This document shows, piece by piece, positions 1-5,347 of a stretch of DNA of 5,347 nt (positions are counted from its first letter, which is position 1; each line of letters begins with the position of its first letter). The translations under genes and the position numbers were made by a program. The notes under the pieces are model-generated. The model was not told where the DNA came from. It saw only the letters and a program-made list of their open reading frames with translations, and searched no databases. The stretch is from Bryobacterales bacterium (GTDB lineage: Bacteria > Acidobacteriota > Terriglobia > Bryobacterales > Bryobacteraceae), in NCBI GenBank assembly GCA_003164075.1, contig PLRZ01000228.1, positions 13,346 through 18,692 of the forward strand, given 5' to 3'.

Positions 1-2
1 CC

Positions 3-1499
3 GCTCCGGCGCCGGCGCCGGCCCCGGCCCCCATGGCCGCCCGCGTGTCCGGCGACGTGTTTGACCAGGCGCCCATACCTCCCATACCGCCGATCGAGCC
101 CATGGCCGCGATGCGGATGGCCCAGGACGCTCTGGACATGGCGCAAGTTCCGGTCGATCTGGACCTCCAGTTGGCCAACGCCAGAGTGCAATTGGACAAC
201 CTGAATATCAATATCGACGTGCCTTTCCAGAAGGATTGGCCTGACATTCAGGCCAAGATTCAGGAGGCCGAGGACAAGATTGCCACGGCCAACGTCAAGA
301 TGGCCCAAAATTTCAATTTCGACGTTCTGGGCAAGTCGCTGGCCATGCAGGCGCGCGCGGTCTACACCGGGCCGCGGGGCAGCGACGACTCCATGTACCA
401 GAATGGCCTGAGAGCCATCGACGATCATCAATATGACCAGGCGCTCTCGGAGTTCAACAACGTGGTGGCGCACGCCGGCGTGCGCGCCGAGGGAGCGCTT
501 TACTGGAAGGCCTACGTGCTGAACAAGCTGGGCCGCGCGGCCGATGCCCAGGCCGCTATCGACACGCTGCGCAAAACGTATTCCGGCAGCCGCTGGCTGG
601 ACGATGCCAAGGCGCTCGAACTGGAAGTCAAGCAGAGCAAGGGCCCGGTCTCTCCGGACAGCGAAACCGATGAAGCCATTAAGGTGCTGGCGCTCAATGG
701 CCTGATGCAGTCGGATCCGGAGAAGGCGTTGCCGCAGGTGGAGAACCTGCTGAAGGGCTCGCATTCGCCCAGCTTGAAGCGGCAGGCGCTGTACGTGATC
801 GCGCAGAACAATACCCCCCAGGCGCAACAAATGCTGGAGAAGATCGCCCGCGGCGGCAATCCGGACCTGCAGGTGAGGGCCATCCAGTTCATGAGCCAAA
901 GGCGGAATCCCAACACCCCGCAGATCCTGCTCGAAATCTACACGTCGACCAACGACCCTGCCGTGAAGCGCGCCGTTTTGGACACCTTCTCGAGCAGCCG
1001 GGATAAGGACCGCCTGCTCCAGGTCCTCAAGAGCGAGAGGGATGGGAACCTGCGCGGCTCCGCCATCAGAGGGCTCGGAGAGGTGGACGGCCAGCCGGAA
1101 CTGTGGCAGATCTACCAAAGCGAGACTACCACCGAAGGCAAGATTGCCATCCTGGATGTCATGCGGCGCAACGGCAATCTCGAGAAGCTGACCGAGGTAG
1201 CTCGCAGCGATAAGGAGCCCAAGATTCGCCAGAAAGCCATCGAGATTATCGCTACCCAGGAGTCCGGTACGGCATCATCCACTCTGGTCGCCCTGTATAG
1301 CGGCGAGCAGGAGGAAAAGGTGAAGCAGACCATCATCGACCACCTTTCCGGCCAGCGCAGCAACTGCAAGGCGCTGGTGGATGTATCGAAGGCCGAAAAG
1401 GACATCAAGATGAAGCTGCGCATCGTGGAGCGGCTCTCCAATATGACCAAGTCCTGCCCGGCCGCCACGGAGTATCTCACGGAGCTACTCAACAAATGA
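3..1499 (+). CDS. TPR/HEAT-repeat scaffold protein, 5'-truncated by window edge
   Basis: The reading frame is open to the left edge. Before the first ATG (base 33) it encodes five Ala-Pro pairs, so the true start probably lies upstream and a signal peptide may be out of view. Counting from that ATG (488 residues), residues 11-23 are proline-rich (PIPPIPPIEP). Residues 25-110 look helical and charged. Residues 121-182 resemble tetratricopeptide repeats (YQNGLRAIDDHQYDQALSEF, then EGALYWKAYVLNKLGRAADA). About 213-486 is a run of paired helices with HEAT-like signatures such as LKRQALYVIAQ, LQVRAIQFMSQ, VKRAVLDTFSS, LRGSAIRGLGE and IRQKAIEIIAT. Such solenoids bind proteins and have no catalytic residues, so the role is inferred to be scaffolding, probably in the envelope. 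The stop overlaps the next start as ATGA, implying co-translation. The solenoid is clear; the partner and process are unknown. Confidence 0.9.
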   Translation, partial: APAPAPAPAPMAARVSGDVFDQAPIPPIPPIEPMAAMRMAQDALDMAQVPVDLDLQLANARVQLDNLNINIDVPFQKDWPDIQAKIQEAEDKIATANVKMAQNFNFDVLGKSLAMQARAVYTGPRGSDDSMYQNGLRAIDDHQYDQALSEFNNVVAHAGVRAEGALYWKAYVLNKLGRAADAQAAIDTLRKTYSGSRWLDDAKALELEVKQSKGPVSPDSETDEAIKVLALNGLMQSDPEKALPQVENLLKGSHSPSLKRQALYVIAQNNTPQAQQMLEKIARGGNPDLQVRAIQFMSQRRNPNTPQILLEIYTSTNDPAVKRAVLDTFSSSRDKDRLLQVLKSERDGNLRGSAIRGLGEVDGQPELWQIYQSETTTEGKIAILDVMRRNGNLEKLTEVARSDKEPKIRQKAIEIIATQESGTASSTLVALYSGEQEEKVKQTIIDHLSGQRSNCKALVDVSKAEKDIKMKLRIVERLSNMTKSCPAATEYLTELLNK

Positions 1500-2479
1500 A
1501 ACCCGCGCTCTTTTTGCTGGCGGCGATGCCGCTGATGGCCCAGCCCAAACTGCTGGTCAACGCCAAAGTGGACACCCGGTCCGCCGCCGCCGGCCTGGAG
1601 CGCGAATTCAAAACGCTCCTCGCCGCGCAGCCGCAACCGGCCTGGATCGCCTACGATGTCCCGGCGGTTCGCGGCTCCGAGATGGGCTGCGAATACGTCC
1701 GGGACGGATTCTCCACGGCGGGCGTCGTTCACCTGGAACCACCGGACCACGCCGTGATCATGTTCCGCGTGGAAGGGAATACGGTGGGCAAGCTCCGGAG
1801 CCTCTCGCCGGATTGCGAGATCGATGCCGGCGGGCTTCCGGTGCACTGGCTCACCGATGTGGCGCCGGCGCAGAGCGTGGCGCTGCTCGCAACCTACGTG
1901 CCCCAGCGCGAGCTGGATGCTCCCAACGGATCGTTGACCGCCATTGCGGCCCATGCCGATGCCGCGGCGGACCCGGTGCTCGACCGGTACCTGGAGGCCA
2001 ATCAGCCCGAGTGGATCCGGCGGCGGGTCGCTTCGCTGGTGGGCTCCGAGCGTGGACTGCACGGTGTCGAAACGCTCAAGAATGCGATTGCCAACGACGG
2101 GAGCGAATCGGTGAAGCAGAGCGCGATTAGCGGGCTTTCCCGCAATAAGGAGCCGGAAGCTTTGAACCTGCTGATCGCGACCGCGCGCACCGATCGCAAT
2201 GCCCGCACGCGGGCGCAGGCCATTTCGGCGCTGAACCGGAAACCGGGACAGGCGGTGCTCGACACCATCAATGCCGCTATCGCGAGCGACCCGGACGTTT
2301 CGGTGCGCCGCCGCGCGGTAGACGCTCTCGGGTCGATGCCCGACGGCGCCGGCATTCCCGCTCTGATTCAACTGGTGAAGACGTCGAAAGACATGGACGT
2401 GCGCAAGCAGGCCATGAATAAGCTACAAAGCTCCCACGACGCACGGGCGGAAGTATTCTTCGAAGAAGTGCTGAAGTAA
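1496..2479 (+). CDS. Secreted HEAT-repeat protein
   Basis: This is a 327-residue protein. Residues 1-15 form a short Sec signal peptide (KP, a hydrophobic stretch ALFLLAAMPL, then MA before Q16), so it should be exported. Residues 20-140 form a separate N-terminal domain with WIAYDVP at 50-56, GCEY at 64-67 and SPDCE at 105-109. Cys65 and Cys107 could pair as a disulfide once exported. About 168-327 is a HEAT solenoid of roughly five helical pairs (IRRRVASLVG, VKQSAISGLS, TRAQAISALN, VRRRAVDALG, VRKQAMNKLQ). The ATG overlaps the upstream stop (ATGA), and a GGAG lies at 1481-1484, 11 nt before the start, so translation is probably coupled to the first HEAT gene. It may act with that product as a pair of envelope scaffolds. 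No enzyme motif is visible. I recall similar HEAT proteins with a WxxYxVP-type N-terminal domain from Acidobacteria, but cannot check this here. Confidence 0.92.
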   Translation: MKPALFLLAAMPLMAQPKLLVNAKVDTRSAAAGLEREFKTLLAAQPQPAWIAYDVPAVRGSEMGCEYVRDGFSTAGVVHLEPPDHAVIMFRVEGNTVGKLRSLSPDCEIDAGGLPVHWLTDVAPAQSVALLATYVPQRELDAPNGSLTAIAAHADAAADPVLDRYLEANQPEWIRRRVASLVGSERGLHGVETLKNAIANDGSESVKQSAISGLSRNKEPEALNLLIATARTDRNARTRAQAISALNRKPGQAVLDTINAAIASDPDVSVRRRAVDALGSMPDGAGIPALIQLVKTSKDMDVRKQAMNKLQSSHDARAEVFFEEVLK

Positions 2480-2569
2480 AACTCTGTGGCATGCAAGCGG
2501 CAAACGCCAACCACAAGAGACGTTGCACGGCTTACCCCAATACACTTAGCGGAAATCCCGGTGAGCTTC

Positions 2570-2690
2570 GGTGGGGCAGGCTTCAGCCTGCGGCGGACTT
2601 CAGTCCGCCTGCTGCAGGCTTTCACGTCGTTCGAGGGAGGCGGGCTGAAGCCCGGGGTCCCCTCTGGGGAAGGCTGAAGTCTGCCCCACC
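2570..2690. repeat. Composite palindromic intergenic element (REP/MITE-like)
   Basis: The left end GGTGGGGCAGGCTTCAGCC (2570-2588) matches the reverse complement of the right end (2672-2690) at 18 of 19 bases. Inside are tandem hairpins: GCAGGCT-TC-AGCCTGC (2576-2591), GGCGGACT-TC-AGTCCGCC (2592-2609), CGGGCT-GA-AGCCCG (2641-2654) and TCCCC-TCT-GGGGA (2658-2670). A lone half-unit, GCAGGCTTTCA, sits at 2614-2624. Three of the four hairpins share the CTTCAG/CTGAAG centre. It lies between convergent genes, the usual place for REP-type sequences, and could fold in transcripts from either side and stabilise or end them. No transposase is present, so if mobile it would need one supplied in trans. 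The hairpins lack a T-run, so they are not typical intrinsic terminators. The structure is certain; the element class is inferred. Confidence 0.85.
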
Positions 2691-3085
2691 CCCCAGGAAT
2701 CAAGCGTTTCCAGGTATGTTGGCACAAAGTGAACAGTATTGCGGCTAACCCGGAATAGTAAGTCATTAGTCCCGGCTTGCGCCGCGGCGAAGCGCCTGCG
2801 AATGCCCACCTCAATCAACTGTTTCTTGTGCCGCGTCAGATACCAGCACGGCGTATATCCCAGGTGCGGGAATAGCGACCGCAAACAAGTCTGCGTTTCG
2901 GTGCCGCCCAGCTCGTAATCGATGCGCCCATCCTTCTGCCGGATGGCCCATAACGTCTGCACATCCACGCTCCCCAGAGTCTGCCGGTTGCCGGGAAGAC
3001 GGAAGCGCGCCGAGACGTAATCGCCGGCATACAAAGCGGCCAATGCCAGCAGGGTGAGTTGCGCCGCGCGCAGAATTCGCTTCAC
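2600..3085 (-). CDS. Small exported protein of unknown function with repeat-derived tail
   Basis: This is a 161-residue reading frame with a GTG start (3083-3085). An in-frame upstream start is excluded because ATG at 3091-3093 runs into TGA after three codons. No strong Shine-Dalgarno is visible. Residues 1-24 (basic MKR, then a hydrophobic stretch to about A20) form a signal peptide or membrane anchor. The body has RFRLPGNRQTLGSVDV (27-42), WAIRQKDG (46-53), and a compact ETQTCLRSLFPHLGYTPCWYL block (63-83) with Cys67 and Cys80, a possible disulfide. I recall short acidobacterial proteins of unknown function with this 'NRQTLGSV...ETQTC.SLFPH.GY.PCWYL' pattern that end soon after it, so residues about 95-161 may be an acquired extension. 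From residue 132 onward the codons lie within the palindromic element, and the stop is inside one of its hairpins. It follows the SPFH genes on the same strand after 80 bp and may be co-transcribed. The core is credible; the annotated end is doubtful. Confidence 0.75.
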   Translation of the reverse strand: MKRILRAAQLTLLALAALYAGDYVSARFRLPGNRQTLGSVDVQTLWAIRQKDGRIDYELGGTETQTCLRSLFPHLGYTPCWYLTRHKKQLIEVGIRRRFAAAQAGTNDLLFRVSRNTVHFVPTYLETLDSWGVGQTSAFPRGDPGLQPASLERRESLQQAD

Positions 3086-3165
3086 ACCGTCATTCTAGTT
3101 TACTGAAGGCCCGTGGCGCGGCCTCGCGGAATTCGCCGGATCCCGCTTTAGCTTGGCCCTCCCCG

Positions 3166-4104
3166 TCACGACTCGCTGGCAGGCCGGGATTTCGCCGAGC
3201 CTTCCACGGCCAGCAAGTTCGCCAGAATACGCGAGTGCGGCCCCCCCGGCAACAACGTGAAGCGCGCATTACCGGCCAGAATCCGCTGCGTCTCCAGCAC
3301 ATCGAAGAGCGCTTCCGACACCGCCGGCTCGCTCGCGATCTCCCGCAGGGCCTGCCCCAGCGTGGCCGGGCGGATGGCCGCGGCCTTGGCGAACTCGATG
3401 GCGGCTTCCCGTTCGGCGGAACTCGTGATCACGCTCACCTGGTTGGCGCCCGCCTGCCTGATGGCGGAAGTCACCTGCCGCAGACGGTTGACCACCTTCT
3501 CCTCGATCTGCTTAATCATGCCGGCGTCGCGGAAATGAACCTTGCGGATGTATACCGACCCAAGCTGATACCCCCACGCCTGCGATTTGCCGGTTACTTC
3601 GGCGCGCACCGTCTGGCTCATGTTGTGACGCGTTTCGAGCATCTCGGCCAGCTTCATATTGCTCAAACATCGCACCGTGGCGTTGCTCACGTTGGCGCGC
3701 AGGGAGCCGCGCGGGTCGGTGTTCTTGAACAGGTACGACACCGGGTCGCTGATCCACATCTCATACCAGATGCCGATTCCCATGGGTGCGCCCTCTTCGG
3801 AGTTCACCGGCTGGCTGCGCAGATACTCCTGGTCGAGCCGCAAATCGAGCACGTAGCAATTGCCCAGAAAGTTGATGACGAACGCCGCCGGTCCCAACCG
3901 GCCGGGCAGAAAATACCACCCCGGTTCATCCAGGATGCCGACCACTTTCCCGAACAACATGTAAACCCGCGCGGTGCGCTCCTGAACGATGGCGTAGATG
4001 CCAAAGATACGGCTCAGCGCCAGCGCCGCGGGCTCGGCGATGAAGGCGCCTACAAACACAATCACCGCGGTTAAGAGAAGGTTGATCCAGCCTTGGTCCG
4101 TCAT
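3166..4104 (-). CDS. SPFH/Band 7 membrane protein (second of pair)
   Basis: This is a 312-residue protein. Residues 7-30 form an N-terminal membrane segment (INLLLTAVIVFVGAFIAEPAALAL). An SPFH (stomatin/prohibitin/flotillin/HflKC) domain follows at about 35-195: IVQERTARVYMLFGKVVGILDEPGW (39-63) is the typical first part, and AWGYQLGSVYIRKVHF (176-191) matches the stomatin-like closing strand. About 195-245 is a charged helical, probably coiled-coil, stretch (IKQIEEKVVNRLRQV, AEREAAIEFAKAAAI). The C-terminal tail contains NARFTLLPGGPHSRILANLLAV. SPFH proteins build oligomeric rings or microdomains in the inner membrane and often control proteases. The start is well supported: GGAGG at 4112-4116 sits 7 nt before the ATG, which overlaps the upstream stop as ATGA. 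It is probably the hetero-oligomer partner of that upstream SPFH protein. The family is certain; the exact subfamily is not. Confidence 0.94.
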   Translation of the reverse strand: MTDQGWINLLLTAVIVFVGAFIAEPAALALSRIFGIYAIVQERTARVYMLFGKVVGILDEPGWYFLPGRLGPAAFVINFLGNCYVLDLRLDQEYLRSQPVNSEEGAPMGIGIWYEMWISDPVSYLFKNTDPRGSLRANVSNATVRCLSNMKLAEMLETRHNMSQTVRAEVTGKSQAWGYQLGSVYIRKVHFRDAGMIKQIEEKVVNRLRQVTSAIRQAGANQVSVITSSAEREAAIEFAKAAAIRPATLGQALREIASEPAVSEALFDVLETQRILAGNARFTLLPGGPHSRILANLLAVEGSAKSRPASES

Positions 4105-5141
4105 TTTCCCGCCTCCAGGTAGATCTGCTGCGCCTTGTCATAGAGCGCCAGACGCACGTTGCGCAAATAGGCGCCCAATATATTGGGTCCGGTACGGTGT
4201 AACTCTCCCAATTCGGCGGCCAGCGACTTCACCGGCTCCACTTCCGCCTGCGCGCGCAGCGTCTCAATCTCCACGGCGCGCCGCGATTGGACCACTCGCT
4301 GGTCTGCCGCCGCCTGCGCCAGGCTGATGTCGCTGGACACCTGATTGTGCGCCGTGTTGATGGCTGCCAGGGCCGATTCCACTTCCGGCGGCGGGTCGAT
4401 GCCGGTAATCAGCGACGCGTCCAGAATCACGCCGTAGCGCGCGGGGGCCGACCGGCATTCGTTATCCATGTACTCGTTCAGGTCGCGCAGGTTCTTGCGG
4501 AGATCGTTGATGGAGATCCCGGTCATCTCGCTGCCGGCCAGCGGCACCACCGCGTCCGCGCCCGCATTCGCCCCGGCAGGCTCCGGTTTGGCCTCGAAAT
4601 TGGCGATGCGCTGGCGCAGCACTGAGACGAAATAGGCCACCACGTGGACGAACGGCCGCTTGATCCCGAAAAGGAACGCGTACAGGTTGGCTTCGCTCAC
4701 GCGATATCGGATCTGGCCGGTGAGCCCGGTATTGAGCTGATCTTTAGTGACGGCCTCCAGGCGCGTGCCGCCGTCGTTGGCGCCGGGAGTTTCCGGATCG
4801 AGCGCCATGTTGACGGTCATAGTGGCGATGGAGACTTTGCGAATCTTCTCCCAGGGCATTTTGAAATACGGCCCGCCAGGTTGGATGACGCGCACCTGCG
4901 GGTAAGTGTAGCGAGGCTTCTCTTCGGGCCGCAGAGCCTCCGCGATGGGATCGTCCAAAGTGGTCTTATTGCCCGGCACGCGGACGGCGCGGCCGAACCT
5001 GGTCTTGACGGCGCGTTCGTTCTGGTCCACCGTATAGACGCCCATCAGAAGGATGCGCAGCACGAACCAGGCCAGTAATCCAAGCAGCACTCCAATCGCA
5101 ATTGGCATAAGGAATCGATAGCTCCGGGGGAAGTATACCAT
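4101..5141 (-). CDS. SPFH/Band 7 membrane protein, HflK/HflC-like (first of pair)
   Basis: This is a 346-residue protein. A basic N-terminus (MVYFPRSYRF) precedes a membrane segment at 13-33 (PIAIGVLLGLLAWFVLRILLM). The SPFH domain starts with GVYTVDQNERAVKTRFGRAV (34-53), close to the opening of HflK/HflC, and continues through PGGPYFKMPWEKIRKVSI (88-105), LNTGLTGQIRYRV (136-148) and YGVILDASLITGIDPPPEV (236-254). The last of these is the usual end of the domain before the helical arm. Residues 255-315 are an Ala/Glu/Arg/Gln-rich coiled coil (AAADQRVVQSRRAVEIETL). Two insertions look unusual: residues 57-84, acidic and Pro-rich, and 182-206 (AKPEPAGANAGADAVV). It probably forms a membrane ring with the coupled downstream SPFH protein. 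HflK/HflC normally cage the FtsH protease, but no FtsH gene is in the window, so I do not assign hflK. No in-frame ATG/GTG/TTG lies just upstream; Met12 (base 5108) is an alternative start. Confidence 0.94.
   Translation of the reverse strand: MVYFPRSYRFLMPIAIGVLLGLLAWFVLRILLMGVYTVDQNERAVKTRFGRAVRVPGNKTTLDDPIAEALRPEEKPRYTYPQVRVIQPGGPYFKMPWEKIRKVSIATMTVNMALDPETPGANDGGTRLEAVTKDQLNTGLTGQIRYRVSEANLYAFLFGIKRPFVHVVAYFVSVLRQRIANFEAKPEPAGANAGADAVVPLAGSEMTGISINDLRKNLRDLNEYMDNECRSAPARYGVILDASLITGIDPPPEVESALAAINTAHNQVSSDISLAQAAADQRVVQSRRAVEIETLRAQAEVEPVKSLAAELGELHRTGPNILGAYLRNVRLALYDKAQQIYLEAGK
4112..4116 (-). promoter_or_regulatory. Shine-Dalgarno (GGAGG) for second SPFH gene
   Basis: Read on the minus strand, GGAGG ends 7 nt before the ATG at 4104, inside the last codons of the upstream SPFH gene. 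With the ATGA overlap it settles the start of the downstream gene and allows both coupled and independent initiation. Confidence 0.8.
5132..5140 (-). promoter_or_regulatory. Possible extended -10 promoter for the SPFH operon
   Basis: On the minus strand TGGTATACT (TG-N-TATACT) matches an extended -10 box. It overlaps the first codons of the longer SPFH start. A transcript starting about 7 nt downstream would begin near 5125, next to GGAG (5122-5125), and would favour translation from Met12 at 5108. No good -35 is seen, and GGAG to ATG is 13 nt, which is long. The promoter could equally be further upstream. Confidence 0.25.
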
Positions 5142-5189
5142 TTCGGATATGGCGGTACCGTTACGAAGCTGAGGGGCGTGCGCCTCTTG

Positions 5190-5347
5190 TGCGCCGAGAC
5201 TCCGAACTCCTGATGTCGTGGAGTTTGAGATGAGCCCGTTTTTGTGGCGCAGGCACTCTTGCCTGCTGGGTCGAGACTCATCTCGACCCTCTTCGAGAGC
5301 GGCAGTAGGCGTCCCGGAGCGCCGAGATGAGTCTCAGACCTCCTGAG
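5190..5347. repeat. Repeat-rich region with tandem hairpins (second family)
   Basis: This stretch, upstream of the SPFH genes and open to the right edge, is built from short related palindromes. GCAGGC-ACTCTT-GCCTGC occupies 5249-5266 and GGGTCGAG-ACTCAT-CTCGACCC 5268-5289, adjacent and with similar 6-nt loops. GAGACTCATCTCG (5273-5285) is perfectly inverted at 5323-5335. The octamer GAGATGAG occurs at 5227-5234, inverted at 5277-5284, and again at 5324-5331. A further hairpin pairs 5203-5210 with 5220-5227 with one G-U. GCGCCGAGA is repeated at 5191-5199 and 5319-5327. The style resembles interspersed repeats I associate with Solibacter-like genomes. I see no coding evidence here. Confidence 0.6.

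Noticed and set aside
1112..2371. Long minus-strand open frame (419 codons) antisense to both HEAT genes
   Set aside because: The translation is Arg/His/Gly-rich with no domain pattern and crosses two well-supported genes; long antisense frames are expected in GC-rich DNA.
2576..2670. Intrinsic transcription terminator
   Set aside because: The stems are strong, but none is followed by a run of T on either strand; termination here is possible but not shown.
2570..2690. CRISPR array
   Set aside because: The units are adjacent palindromes of varying length, with no constant repeat and unique spacers.
2486..2748. Two small plus-strand frames across the palindromic element
   Set aside because: Their sequence is mostly translated repeat (Gly/Arg/Pro-rich) with no ribosome site or domain.
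2368..2814. Minus-strand frame running through the palindromic element and into the end of the second HEAT gene
   Set aside because: It starts inside the small exported protein gene in another frame, translates the repeat, and overlaps the HEAT gene antisense.
3235..4074. Plus-strand open frame (279 codons) opposite the second SPFH gene
   Set aside because: It is the antisense of a clear SPFH domain, with Arg/His/Gln-rich low-information composition.
4644..5078. Plus-strand open frame opposite the first SPFH gene
   Set aside because: It lies fully within the SPFH coding region and has no recognisable features.
5045..5281. Minus-strand 78-codon frame upstream of and overlapping the first SPFH gene
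   Set aside because: It overlaps the SPFH N-terminus in another frame and derives largely from the repeat region.

Overview
GC-rich bacterial DNA, most likely from an acidobacterium of the Solibacter/Bryobacter type. This is an inference from three things: paired secreted HEAT-repeat genes, a small exported protein that I remember as acidobacterial, and interspersed palindromic repeats of the 'GGGGCAGGCTTCAGCCTGC' and 'GGCGCAGGC-N6-GCCTGC' styles. No rRNA, tRNA, CRISPR array, transposase or phage gene is visible.

Layout: bases 3-2479 (+ strand) hold two HEAT-repeat genes joined by an ATGA stop/start overlap. The first is cut by the left edge and carries an Ala-Pro linker, a TPR-like region and a HEAT solenoid. 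The second has its own signal peptide, a cysteine-containing N-terminal domain and a shorter HEAT solenoid. Bases 2480-2569 are a short spacer with nothing recognisable. Bases 2570-2690 are a compact palindromic element with near-perfect 19-bp inverted ends and at least four internal hairpins, lying between convergent genes. Bases 2600-5141 (- strand) hold three genes: an HflK/HflC-like SPFH membrane protein (4101-5141), a second SPFH membrane protein translationally coupled to it by another ATGA overlap (3166-4104), and, 80 bp further on, a small exported protein of unknown function (2600-3085). The 3' end of this last gene reads into the palindromic element. Bases 5190-5347, upstream of the SPFH pair, are a second repeat-rich stretch of a different family.

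Function: the HEAT pair probably acts outside the cytoplasm as protein-binding scaffolds, with an unknown partner. The SPFH pair probably forms a mixed ring or microdomain in the inner membrane, as HflK and HflC do, but no FtsH or NfeD partner gene is in view.

The window looks like ordinary acidobacterial chromosome. Its most interesting parts are the two repeat families, the apparent capture of repeat sequence as a protein tail, and the diverged, partnerless SPFH pair. I see no clear case for a wholly new system.
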